A stretch of 64,000 bases of DNA from Welwitschia mirabilis (taxonomy: Eukaryota > Gnetophyta > Gnetopsida > Welwitschiales): NCBI GenBank assembly GCA_051453625.1, contig JBOZIK010000001.1, positions 39,284,609 to 39,348,608 of the forward strand, read 5' to 3'. A program made the position numbers and the translations under genes. Below, one piece after another: positions 10,571-22,260 of this stretch (position 1 is the stretch's first letter; each line of letters begins with the position of its first letter). Under the pieces are notes generated by a model. It saw only the letters and a list, made by a program, of their open reading frames with translations, did not search any database and was not told the DNA's origin.

Positions 10571-12519
10571 AAGAGAAGAAGGAAAAGAAGAGTTTTATTT
10601 AATCTAAAATAAATCATGATGTCCTACCACAAGCACATGAGGGTAAATTTTTTTAAGAGAGGCCTTTGGCAGTGTGATATGGTAACTTTGGGAACTTCAC
10701 TGAGGGGTTAGTTAGCCATGCTTCATTAGTCCTTACTCCTCTAATAGTAATCGCACTTCCCTTATCATAGAAATAGTTATCACTTAGAAGCTAGGGGATT
10801 AATGATGTCTCTAGTGTTATCAGAGGTATTTCTCATTTTCTAGACTCATTGTGCATAAAATAATTTTACATCCTCATTTTACTTTTTAGAATTTAGGTGT
10901 AGTTTTGAGGTGTGAACAAGTGAGTCCATTTCTGAGTAGCTTTTGATCTTATCATTCATTGATTCTAAATATTAGATTTCCTTGGCATCATCATAATCAT
11001 TGCCTATTTGAGTGGTACTTTATGAAGTCTTTACATCATGTTGTGCATCATTAATCAGGTGATTTTATGATTTCTACCAAGGGGCTTTGCTAGGTTAGGA
11101 TTTAGGATAAGTAAATAATTTTCTTTATATTTCTAGTTGTCCATTTTCATTTTGTTTTCCTTAGTCTTTTTACTTAGTATTTTAGAGTTATTTCCATACT
11201 TTTTATTTAAAAATTTAGGAATTGATTATTTAGTAGTTTTATTATTGTTTTTTTTACTTTTACTTGTAATTTTATCCCTAGGAGTTGGCCTTATTTAGCA
11301 CTTTTTATTGATGATGATGATGATACTTTCTATTTCCATTTTATTTTAAGTTTTGACATATCCACTTGCTACTCTTACATGCTTACTAAGTTCAACTGCA
11401 TTTAAGGATTTTTCTTAGCATTTATTCTTTCTACTTAATGCATTATCATGACCCTATCTTTTTCTCTTGCCTTAAGTACTTTCCACTTTAACTTCTGTAC
11501 CATGATCATTGTGATGATTATTCTTTGCTTTTTTCCATCTTTTGGATGACTTTATAAGTCTTTACTATTTCTATCATTTATTATCTAACCCTATCTGGAC
11601 TACTATTTTGTCAAATCCTTCTTTTTTCTGTCTTGCCATGTCTATTATTTAGATGATAGAGTGGACAAGAGTAGCTTCTTCTTATACTATTATGCTATAA
11701 GATGTATTTATTTACTTATGGAGGAAATAAAACATACTTCTAAAATATTTTTAAGATATTGAGAAAAAAAATTTTATGAGGATCATTTTGAGCTTTTACG
11801 ATATATATATGTAATGTACTAGTTAGTGTATGATTTCATATTACTTGTATGATGTGCATTATGTACATTGTTTAGTAGGCCATAACAAGGCAGTTGTAGG
11901 ACCTTCTTACAGGAGTGATTCAGGAGATTCAGGAGACCATGGATAAGGGGACTAATGTGATGATTTTTTTTTATGGATTCATATATCACTAATTGATTTA
12001 TACACATCATTTTGAGTTATCATTGATTGATTTATACACATCATTTGTGTAGATTATACTTAAAACTCACTGGTTGATTTATACATATCATTTTGAGTTA
12101 TTACTACTTTGATTATTCATATACCTAATCATCTTTTTGAGTTATTATGGCTACATCTTATAACAATTTTTGTGTATGACATGCTATTTTTATTTTACAA
12201 TGTGACTAATGTTTTAAGTGGGGGGCTAACATAAACTATAGTACTCTAATTTTTTTTGATGTTCATGTTTGCAGTTACTTAAGTTTTATTCTAATTTATT
12301 AAACATGTTAGCCCCATAGTCTTCCAGAAGACAATCAAAATGAAAGCATTATTGCACATATTATAGAGGTAATACATGAGTTCAACAGTTGTTGATATTT
12401 GATCCTACATGATACAGATTTCTGAACTTAATTTACATTTTCCTAGTTATTGTTTATCTTAGCTAATTTAGCTCATAATTTGTAGTTAATCACTTACTTT
12501 ATCAAGGACTGACAATGCT
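9264..12519 (+). other. Internal region of the gypsy element, non-coding
   Basis: No gag, protease, RT or integrase motif read on either strand. Several variants of tgtctagatgac recur (about 9430, 9550, 9800, 11650), and related words occur in the LTRs (8145, 8265, 12785). A gatgatgatgatgata run lies near 11310. Confidence 0.5.
10495..10569 (+). repeat. (TG)n microsatellite, about 37 units
   Basis: An uninterrupted TG/GT tract of about 75 bases, ending in gagaagagaag. Such alternating tracts can adopt Z-DNA and are highly length-variable. Confidence 0.97.
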
Positions 12520-12530
12520 AAGTGAGAGGT
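12520..12530 (+). other. Polypurine tract of the gypsy element
   Basis: aagtgagaggt directly before the 3' LTR start tgtgttctaatgc. Confidence 0.6.
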
Positions 12531-13751
12531 TGTGTTCTAATGCAAAATTATATGTATTTGATAGGGTTTTTCAGTACTTTTAAAATATATTTAAACAAGT
12601 TGAGATAGAATTTTGATGATTATGAAGAGCTAATGGGATGGTCACAGAAACATGTAATTCTTGATATATTTGAAAATATTTCAAACAAATTTTGATACTT
12701 AGTACTTTAAGAAGAAGATCAATACTCCAGGAGGCTGATTTCTCTTAATTGAAGAGCTTAAGAAGAATATCATTCCTTCCATTGTCTAGAAGATAATCAG
12801 GATGAAAATGATGCTTACATGAACTAAAGTTATGAGGCCGACTGCGGATCTACAAATTAATGAGCCATCTTCTATTGTGGGCATCATCCTTATAGTCTTC
12901 TAGATGACATGCAAGATAACAACTATTTTGTATGAACAAATTAAATTATCTTTATAATGCGGTCATGTGTCTTATATGGGTTAATAGGATTTCATCTCCA
13001 AATTTTAGGGTTTTGCTTTTAGAATTATTAATGTAAAATTATAAATATACCCCTTAACTTTATTCTTAATTTCATCTTCTGTACTAAAAAGTCATGTGAT
13101 AAGAGATTGAAGGACAAGAGATTCATCGTATACTATAGAGAGAATTCTTCCTTATTGTTGGGCTATGATTGCTCCATTAAGGCCATGCTACTTTATAAGT
13201 GGATGTTGGTTTGAGATTAATAAAAGATTCTTATTCTTATATTATGTGCATATATCTTATGGTTTAAGTTGGTTATGATTCTATGACAATTTCGTAATTG
13301 ATCTACATCATATGGACAACCTTTGTTAAGGTTGACACTATTAGTTTATATCTTTTATTTTATTTCATATTGCATTTTTATAATTTCATACTCTGTTTGA
13401 TGTATCTTTTAGCTTATATTGGTTAGGATTAAGTGATAGTTTTCCTAATTGGTCTAAGTTATAAGGGCTAATCTTGATGATAAAAATGTTAGGAGTCAAA
13501 CAGATTTATTACTTATTGCATTTGCATTCATCTTGTATTGTATGTTTGCATTATTCTTGTTTTATTTGTTTAAAAGAAAAAAATTAAAAATACTTTGTCA
13601 AAATCAATTCTCTAACTTCTATCCTAGTGCCTTCAATGGATTACAACATTTGGATAAACTGCCATTTATACAAGTGTGTGTTTTTCTTAAGCATTTATGA
13701 ATTATTGGATTTTCTTAAGAACTTAAGATTGCATAAATTAAAACTACAACA
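12531..13751 (+). mobile_element. 3' LTR of the gypsy element
   Basis: Aligns along its length with 7892-9241. It starts tgtgttctaatg and ends actacaaca, followed by TSD tacta. Positions 12588-13751 recur at 14010 to about 15178 as part of a contig-end duplication. Confidence 0.75.
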
Positions 13752-13909
13752 TACTACAATAAAGTTGTCTATCCTAAGAAATTAATTAAAAAATAAAATA
13801 GTCATTTAAGATCAACTATTATCTATTTATAGCCATTTCATTACACTAAACCATTTCAAATAGCTATCTTATTAGGGTAAAAACTAAAAAGACCTCACAA
13901 GTATAGAAG
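12588..13909 (+). repeat. Left copy of a 1.3-kb gap-flanking duplication
   Basis: Matches 14010 to about 15331 almost base for base. This copy stops at the gap after gtatagaag, while the right copy continues with aggaaaggg. Probably an unmerged contig overlap. Confidence 0.85.
13752..13756 (+). other. Target-site duplication TACTA, right
   Basis: Matches 7887-7891. It also occurs after the duplicated LTR copy at about 15179. Confidence 0.7.
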
Positions 13910-14009
13910 NNNNNNNNNNNNNNNNNNNNNNNNNNNNNNNNNNNNNNNNNNNNNNNNNNNNNNNNNNNNNNNNNNNNNNNNNNNNNNNNNNNNNNNNNNN
14001 NNNNNNNNN
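13910..14009. other. 100-N gap flanked by duplicated contig ends
   Basis: Left 12588-13909 equals right 14010 to about 15331. Confidence 0.9.
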
Positions 14010-15331
14010 TATATTTAAACAAGTTGAGATAGAATTTTGATGATTATGAAGAGCTAATGGGATGGTCACAGAAACATGTAATTCTTAATGTATTTGAATA
14101 TATTTCAAACAAATTTTGATACTTAGCACTTTAAGAAGAAGATCAATAATCCAATAGGTTGATTTGTCTTAACTGAAGAGCTTAAGAAGAATATCGTTCC
14201 TTTCATTTTCTAGAAGATAATCAGGATGAAAGTGATGCTTACATGAACTAAAGTTATGAGGCTGACTGCGGATCTACAAATTAATGAGTCATCTTCTATT
14301 ATGGGCATCATCCTTATAGTCTTCTGGATGACATGTAGGATAACAACTATTTTGTATGAACAAATTAAATTATCTCTATAATGATGTCATGTGTCCTATG
14401 TGGGATAATAGGATTTCATCTCCAAGTTTTAGGGTTTTGCGTTTAGACTTGTTAATGTAAAATTATAAATATGCCCCTTACCTTTATTTTCAATTTCATC
14501 TTCTACACTAAAAAGTCCTATGATAAGAGATTGAAGGACAAGAGATCCATCGTATACTATAGAGAGAATTCTTCCTTGGTGTTGGACTATGATTCCTCCA
14601 TTAAGGCCCTGCTACTTTATAAGTGGATGTTTGTTTGAGATTAATAAAAGATTCTTATTCTTCTATTATACACATATCTCTTATGGTTTAAGTTGGTTAT
14701 GATTCTATGACAATTTCATAATTGATCTACATCATATGAGCAACCTTTGTTAAGGTTGACACTATTAGTTTAGATCTTTTATTTTATTTCATATTGCATT
14801 TTTATAATTGCATATTCTATTTAATGTATCTTTTAGCTTATATTTGTTAGGATTAAGTGATAGTTTTCCTAATTGGTCTAAGTTATAAGGGCTAATCTTG
14901 ATGACAAAAATATTAGGAGTCAAATAGATTTATTACTCATTGCATTTTCATTCATCTTGTATTGTATATTTGCATTGTTCTTGTTTTATTTATTTGAAAG
15001 GGAAAAAATTAAAAATACTTTGTCAAAATCAATTCTCTAACATCTATCCTAGTTCCTTCAATGGATTACAACATTTGGATAAACTCCCCTCTATATGAGT
15101 GTGTGTTTTTCTTAAGCATTTATGACTTATTGGATTTTCTTAAGGACTTAAGGATTACATAAATTCACACTGCAACATACTACAATAAAGTTTTCTATCC
15201 TAAGAAATTAATAAAAAATAAAATAGTCATTCAAGATTAAATATTCTCTATTTATAGCCATTTCATTGCATTAAACCATTCCAAATAGCTATCTTATTAG
15301 GGTAAAAACTAAAAAGACCTTACAAGTATAG
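14010..15331 (+). repeat. Right copy of the 1.3-kb gap-flanking duplication
   Basis: Contains most of the gypsy 3' LTR again plus the resumed Sirevirus-like LTR. It should not be counted as a third LTR copy without long-read support. Confidence 0.85.
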
Positions 15332-15991
15332 AAGAGGAAAGGGTTACTCATTTGGGTAATTAGAACTAAATAAACAAACATCTATATTCTTGATGAAGAA
15401 ACTTATTTCCTAAAGACAGTGCTTAATATTTAGCACTTCCACTATTGCATAACTCTGATCTTGAATATTTGTGGTGATTACTTCAAGGATAACTCAATCT
15501 ACCATGAATAAGACACCATTTTAGATTTGTTGTTTATTCCTTGTATTGTCTATTAGCACTTCATTATATGACTTTTAGATTAGTAAATTCAGTCATTTTA
15601 TTTCATAAATTTTAATCATCTTCTTTACTAGGATCCCTTGCTTGGGAATTCCAAAGTATAAGGTGATCCTTATACAAGTGTATTTCTTTGAATGCTTGAG
15701 AGCACAATTGATACTTGATCTATTGTAATCCCTAAGGGGAAAAGAGTGCTACATTATGAGGAGAAACTTATTTGTATGTAAGTTTTGTGGTTCTTCAAAA
15801 CCACTATTTTTTCACATTAAATATATTTAGAGGGTAAAGGGAAGCTACTCTCTGAGTGTGAACGTACCTAGGTGAGGGAATCACATTAAATCATTAAGGT
15901 CTTCATTGTGCATTTTAATTATTTTCTATTGTGAACTTCTAATTGGTGAAACTCATTTACCCCTTTCCTCTGAGTTCAATCATCCTTAATA
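15332..15991 (+). mobile_element. 3' LTR of the Sirevirus-like element, last part
   Basis: Carries phrases typical of Sirevirus LTR ends: gagagcacaattgatac, ggggaaaagagtgct, ggttcttcaaaaccac, gtgaacgtacctagg and a C-rich block catttaccccttt before the end ccttaata (from ccttaaca). It continues the LTR begun at 7273 once the gypsy insertion and the contig duplication are removed. Confidence 0.55.
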
Positions 15992-16429
15992 GAAGTTTAT
16001 CTAGGTTTTTCTAAGTAGTTCAATTACTTTAAAATATTAACTAATAAGAATTATTCAAGTTGAGATGTTACAATTATCAAAGAAGGATACCACCATTTTT
16101 ACACTTCGTAAAGGACATATTAACATCCTCTAAAGGCCTAAACTTGATGACTTTTTTATTTGTAACTTATACACAATTCAAGGTTGCTAATGTTGTTGTT
16201 TATAAACTTATTTTTGACTATTATACTTCAAGTGTAATAGTCTGGGTTTGTCTTTAAGGTGAAAGTTATGATAATGCTACAGACTAAGTTAGAGTCGAAG
16301 GAGTTTGTACATGTGATATGCATGATATTTGTATTTTTTAAATAAACATTACACTCATTAATGTTTACATCATTACCTTCATCTTATATATCATAGCAAC
16401 TTATTCTTGAGAAAATGCTACTTACTTAT
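15992..16429. other. Junction between the Sirevirus-like LTR and an older gypsy remnant
   Basis: A stop-free 65-codon stretch (16060-16257, plus) has no recognisable domain. On the minus strand the segment lies downstream of the gag at 16430-16900 but shows no readable protease. Confidence 0.35.
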
Positions 16430-16900
16430 TGGGCCTTGGTGGCCTTTTTTTAAAAGCAACTAATTATACAAAAATCCTAAAGAATCCTTTAGGAGTTTCA
16501 TTCCAAATTTTTTTACTACTATAAATTCCATGTGTTGCCTTACATAATTGTTTAAAACCTTAATAAATATTTGTAATAATTATTGTAATTGAAACCCATG
16601 ATTAAGATTTTGCTAATAGAGGCTACAAGATCTCTTATAATCCTTTTGTTCCTTCTATTGAAAACTCATAAGTGCTTTTCCTTGGATATATAATTTTTCA
16701 TTAGAAAAAGACTTTCTCATGAAGGCATCCTTAAATTCATCTAACTAGAAGTTAATCTTATCTTTTAAGATTATTCTAAATTCAATCATCTTTATTTTGT
16801 TTATAACTACAAGTGCTATAAGACCTAATGTATTTTCAAAATCTATTAGATGAGTCATGCGACCATCAATGTCTTAGTAATAAAAAGAGGATAGTAATTT
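16430..16900 (-). pseudogene. Second Ty3/gypsy gag remnant
   Basis: On the minus strand, from about 16860 downwards: HLIDFENTLGLIALVVINK, then LDEFKDAFMRKSFSNEK and ALMSFQ, corresponding to the gypsy gag pattern '..W..L..AF..KFF...K...R..L..F'. Further on, FIKVLNNYVRQHMEFIVV matches the 'FY.GLN...R..V....GG' block, followed by DSLGFLYN. At least three in-frame stops. The zinc-knuckle end is missing because the Sirevirus-like LTR abuts at 15991. The element's PBS is probably at 19109-19129, leaving a leader of about 2.2 kb. Distinct from the gag at 1225-1880 in sequence but the same domain. Confidence 0.65.
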
Positions 16901-18875
16901 TACATTTCTAACTTTTACATCTAGTCTAGGTGGAAATACTAAGGTCTATATCTAATTCATCCTCATTATTTTAAATCATTAAGAGTTTATCCTAATGATG
17001 CTGCATTTGGAAGGTTTTAGGCTCTAAAGTTTTTAAAGTAGGCTTATGGTCTAGGAGCTTTCCTAATTGGGGTTTACTACAAGTAGGATGGTATAGTTGG
17101 TTATCCAAGTTGTACTAATGGATTCCATTATGACATTTAGACAAGGTATTGTAAGAGGTTGTGGTATAGCATTATAGTAATCTTAAAAAGTGGATTCTAC
17201 TATAGGTGTAATTTGTAATATGTTTCTTATTGCTACACTAAGTGGTCGACTAAAATTTAATGAATGCATTCAATTAGAAAATAATTTCAATGATCTTGTA
17301 ATGGGTAATGTTGGTGTAGAAGTCGGATTTAAATTATAATTAACACCTCAACTCAAATTAAAGAAAAGTAAAAAAAACTATGTCTTAAGTAGAAAAGGGT
17401 CAAGTCATGTGTTGATCATTTTTGAATTTAGGCATCATGTTAACATTAGCTACAGTATAGTAGAAATCATATTATTGGTTGTATAAATCTTATTGCCAAC
17501 TCTTATAGAATTCTTGGATTTAACTATTAATACAATCTAGTGTTGACATAGTAGTTGACATTTTAATTCTATTTAGAATGTCTTTATTTTTTAAAGTCTC
17601 CTCTTTTATGTGAAATGACTTAAAAGTAATCATAGAAGGACCATCATGAATTGAGTTTCTATTACATATTTTGTTTACCTTTCCAAGATAAGTTGGTTGT
17701 CAAAGTAACGTAGGTATTCCTATCCTTTGTTCTTGAGTTAAATTGGGCATTGATGGACTTATTAAATAGCTACACTCCTCTACTTCAAATTCATTTCTTT
17801 TTGACACATAAAGCAATTCCTAAGGTGGATATGAAATAGTTCCTCTATGAGACATGGTTGTTCTGGAAATTTCTAAATCCTCTACTACTCCTTTGAAATT
17901 TAAAGAGTAACACTTAGTTTCTTAACACAAAATGTGTTTCTCCCATTATTCAATTTTGTTAAACTAAATTTGATGTTTAAAAAGGTTCTTTAAGTAAAAT
18001 TAAAAGAGACACTAATTTATTTTTAAAATAAAGAAGTCATAAAATAAAATTAGATTTACCTTATAGCACTTTTAAACCTCTCATTTATATTATATTAACT
18101 AGTAATATCTTCTTTAAATCATAGAGTTATAGGTTCTAATTGTTGTTCCTCAACTTTAAACTGAATGAATGTTCTATCAATGTTATCCTAGTATTTAATA
18201 TTATTTAATTAAGAGGTTGTGGACATAATGATTATGCCTTATATTAATGATATTTTTTCTCTTGTTTTTTCAAGTTAAGGACTTGTATAAATCAAGTATT
18301 GAAATGTGGTGGACTCAATGATTATGTTTTTTTGTAACGATATTCTTTCTTTTATTGTTTCAAGCTAAGGGTTTGCATGAATCATATGTTGAGAGGTTAA
18401 ATCTTTATTTCATATTGGTTTCTTCCCAAATTTCTCTTGAAGTTTAACCATTTATAATACTTATAACATATAAGACAGTGTATGAATAAATCATAAAAAG
18501 TATCATCCTAATCTTGCTTTTTTTAAGAATTCCTTTCCCTTTTACTTTCTTGAGTTACTATACATATCAAGAATGGTAACCTACAGTACTTTGTTTATAA
18601 TAACAACTTGTTTAAATGGACTTAGAAAGGCTAGGTATACTTACCTAGATCCTAATGTTTAATGTATTCTACTTTCAATGATCTTGACATGTGCTTTCTT
18701 TTGAGGTCTTTAGATCTTCTAGGTATGTACTTCTTAAGATAAAGGAGGTAATTAGTCTTTTTTAAATTTTTAATTTATTTTTAATTTTATTAAAAGGGAT
18801 AATACTAGTAATGATAAAAGAATAAAATGATATATTAATAAAAGACTGGAAGTAAAATTAAAGTAAAATCAAAGA
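16901..18875. other. Gypsy leader region, no gene
   Basis: A minus-strand leader between gag and PBS. Purine-poor and purine-rich blocks alternate; from 18770 the plus strand is A-rich with aaagaaa/aaaataaa words. No domain found. Confidence 0.45.
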
Positions 18876-19509
18876 AAGGGATAAAATAAAGTTAAAAATT
18901 CATAAAATGAATGAAAGAAAACAAAGGAAAATACAAAAAGAAAATGAAAGGTACTAAATAAAGGTATAAAAGGTTATAAGAAATTAAAAAAAATTGAAAC
19001 TATAAAAATTCAAAACAAAAATAAAATAAGAAAGAAAGAGTTTAGACATGAAAAACTAAAAATAAACAAGGACTTACTCAACATAAACCAAGATTTCAAA
19101 TCAATAATGTTTTCCTAGTAATAATGCCAGAAAGTAATGGTGTTGAGAAATAAGCTAAGATAATCATGATTTATTCATAATATCTGTAGAATATTTGAGA
19201 TGTGAATTTAAAATAATAAAAACTAGGATTAAGTTAATTATATATGATTAATTATCTTTTCTAACCTATTAAATATAATAACTTAAATGAAACTCAACTA
19301 TCATTGTCAAAAAGAAAATCAAAAACAGAAATTGATTTCAATATTTACATACATCTTAAAAAAGATAAATAATTTTAATACTATAATGCTAATAGTCTCT
19401 TATTCTACTAATAATGTATTAAAGTATAGATGCTTATAAACTACTCCCTTCTGTAACTGTGAAAATACCACTTATCATGAAATAAAAGATAAAATATAAT
19501 TTACATTAA
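18876..19509 (+). repeat. Left copy of a 0.63-kb gap-flanking duplication
   Basis: Near-identical to 19610-20242. It ends ttacattaa at the gap, while the right copy continues gaattgcg. Confidence 0.9.
19109..19129 (-). other. Decayed gypsy primer-binding site
   Basis: The minus strand reads tggcattattactaggaaaa. Compared with tggcgccgttgccggggaaa every difference is C-to-T or G-to-A. The sequence on its plus-strand right starts tgttgagaaataag, a possible LTR end. The duplicated copy is at 19842-19862. Confidence 0.65.
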
Positions 19510-19609
19510 NNNNNNNNNNNNNNNNNNNNNNNNNNNNNNNNNNNNNNNNNNNNNNNNNNNNNNNNNNNNNNNNNNNNNNNNNNNNNNNNNNNNNNNNNNN
19601 NNNNNNNNN
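19510..19609. other. 100-N gap flanked by duplicated contig ends
   Basis: Left 18876-19509 and right 19610-20242 are the same sequence (634 and 633 bases). Confidence 0.95.
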
Positions 19610-20242
19610 AAGGGATAAAATAAAGTTAAAAATTAATAAAATGAATGAAAGAAAACAAAGGAAAATATAAAAAGGAAATGAAAGGTACTCAATAAAGGTA
19701 TAAAAGGTTATAAGAAATTAAAAAAATTGAAACTATAAAAATCGAAAACAAAAATAGAATAAGAAAGAAAGGGTTTAGACATCAAAAACCAAAAAGAAAT
19801 AAGGACTTACTCAACATAACCCAAGATTTCAAATCAACAACGATTTTCTAGTAATAATGCCAGAAAGTAATGGTGTTGAGAAATAAGCTAAGCTAATCAT
19901 GATTTATCTATAATATCTGTAGAATATTTGAGATGTGAATTCAAAATAATAAAAACTAGGATTAAGTTAATTATATATGATTAATTATTTTTTAACCTAT
20001 TAAGTATAATAACTTAAATGAAATTCAACTATCATTGTGAAAAAGAAAATCAAAAACAGAAATTGATTTCAACATTTACATACATCTTAAAAAAATATGA
20101 ATAATATTAATACTATAATGCTAATAGTCTCTTATTCTACTAACAATGTAATTAAAGTATAGATGCTTATAAACTACTCCCTTCTGTAACTGTGAAAATA
20201 TCACTTGTCATAGAACAAAAGATAAAATATAATTTACATTAA
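19610..20242 (+). repeat. Right copy of the 0.63-kb gap-flanking duplication
   Basis: Contains the second copy of the PBS (19842-19862) and of the presumed LTR start. Differences from the left copy are scattered substitutions and 1-base indels. Confidence 0.9.
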
Positions 20243-21465
20243 GAATTGCGTCATCCATTAACTATTTATATGCATGAAAACTTGATATAAAATGAAATAA
20301 GAAGTGGAAAAAACTAAGGAGGATGAAATGAAATAAACTTTCAGGGGTTTGAATTACTTCTTAAATGATGGAAATTAGTGCCTTTACCTTTTCTTTTGTA
20401 TTTGTATTTTTAGCTATATCTATTCACATTTAATTCTTGAATCAATTGAATATTTTCTTAGCTCACAAATTGTGAAATTAGAATGAATATGATTATACAC
20501 GCCAAAAAGTGATAGGATCCTAGCTCTTTTATGTAAATATCTTTTTCACCTTCTTAAATTAATACTAAATGACCTTTCCTATATCTCCTTCTTGCATACA
20601 CTTATGTAAAATTACTACTAAAAAACCACAATATTGTTCTCTAACTATGCAATTACCTATGCATATTGCAAAACAATCAAATTAAAATATAATTCTACTA
20701 ATGAATAAAGTCAATTAACTTATTCATTTTGTTGGATAAATAGTAATGCCATTTTTATATTAGAAATAGTATGGTTAATATTATATTTCATATACCTTAA
20801 CACATTGATTAGTGTAATATTTTCTAAAATTCTTGATTGGTAGTTTTAATGTGTTTCCAATTTGTTAATATATTTACAATATAAATAAGCCTGTTTAAAA
20901 AATAATAAACATTTTATTAAAAATGAATACATTCATTATTAAATATTATTAAATATAATGTACCATACATATGATACTGTATGTTAAAGAATACAAAATA
21001 AAATGATTCCAATATGATAAAAATATTTCTTTAAACCTAATAAAACAGTTCCTCTTTGGGATTTATTATAAGTATTATAATTTGCTTAAAAATAATCAAA
21101 ATAAAATTACTAAAGATAATGATTATTGAAATACTATCAAATAAATTCTTTACTTAATTTTCAATTACACTAAATAACATATACAATTATGTGAAGAATT
21201 CATTAGCACATAAATGTTAAACAGTTACATGTAATAAAACTTAATTAATTATCAAAATAATTTCAAATGTATAATATCTCAAAAACTAAAGAAAGTAAAC
21301 ATTATGAATTGAGATTTTAATTATATTAACTATAATTTTTTATACATATGAAACATTAATGTTAATTTAACTTGTATATATCATAATGTAAGTTTTGAAA
21401 CTAAAACAAAGAATAAGTATACATATAATCATAAATATGACTTTAAAAAAGTAAAAAAAAAAATA
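20243..21465. other. Very AT-rich non-coding DNA
   Basis: Possibly the rest of the minus-strand gypsy 5' LTR up to about 20.7 kb, then featureless A/T-rich sequence with almost no CpG. No frames of note. Confidence 0.4.
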
Positions 21466-21469
21466 CTTT

Positions 21470-22260
21470 TGACTAATCTATAGTCAACGTTATATACATT
21501 GCTCTATGTTAATAGTTATGCAATCATGACTTTCATAAGGTTAAATGCCTTAAATTATAATGATTACTATGTAACTATAAATTTAGTTAAACTTAGAATT
21601 ATTACACTATAGTAATAATTATCGAACCATAACTTTAGTCAAAGTCAGATACCTTACACTACATTAATAATCATGCAATTATGAATTTAGTTAAGGCTAT
21701 ACATCATACTAAGAATACACCAAAATATGTATTTAAAATCTTTAACTTTGCACTATGGTGATAGTTATGTAAATATGTCTTTAGTCAAGACAAAGTACAT
21801 TGCACTTAAGTGATAAATGCATAACCATAACCTTAGTCAAAGTTATATAACTTATACTAAGTTAACAATTGTGCAATCATGACTTTAGTCAAAGTTAGAT
21901 ATTTTTTAAACTATACTAATGGTAATGAGAAAATGATTTAGGTTAAGTTCAAATAGTATGTTAGGAATAAACTAAAATATGTAACTCAAAACTTTCCCTT
22001 TATGTTATGATGATAATTATATAACTATGACTTTAGTTAATATTAAATATGTTTTACTAAGATGATAAATGTGCAACTATGACTTTAGTCAAAGTTTCAT
22101 GCCTTGTATTAAGATAATAGTAATGTAACCATAACTTTAGTTAATGTTTAATATGTTGCATTAAAATGATATATATGTAATCATGACTTTAATTAAGGCT
22201 ACACATCTTACACTAAGCTAGTGATTATGCAACTATAACTATAATCATAGTTAAATTCTA
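21470..22260 (+). repeat. Degenerate minisatellite, about 52-bp unit
   Basis: The core word gactttagtcaaag (variants aactttagttaatg, aatttagttaagg) recurs at about 21632, 21679, 21779, 21831, 21883, 22031, 22083, 22135 and 22187, often exactly 52 bases apart. Units also share cactaagttaataat and atgcaaccat. Part of it recurs right of the gap at 23851-24240. Confidence 0.75.

Larger units (their letters stand above)
7892..13751 (+). mobile_element. Athila/Tat-like Ty3/gypsy element with two LTRs, coding capacity lost
   Basis: Two related LTRs (7892-9241 and 12531-13751) bracket 3.3 kb of internal sequence. Signals in order: TSD tacta, LTR, decayed PBS at 9245-9263, internal region, purine tract aagtgagagg before the second LTR, LTR, TSD tacta. 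The internal region has no frame resembling gag or pol; it contains a long (TG)n tract and scattered variants of tgtctagatga. It is therefore either a non-autonomous derivative (LARD-like) or too decayed to read. The LTRs differ clearly by eye, so the insertion is old. It lies inside the LTR of a Sirevirus-like element and is younger than that element. Confidence 0.75.

Noticed and set aside
13884-14069. 61-codon minus-strand frame
   Set aside because: Reads through a 100-N gap with duplicated flanks.
12588-15331. Third LTR of the gypsy element as evidence for a tandem or composite element
   Set aside because: It ends and restarts exactly at a 100-N gap, like six other pairs in the window, and is better explained by unmerged contigs.
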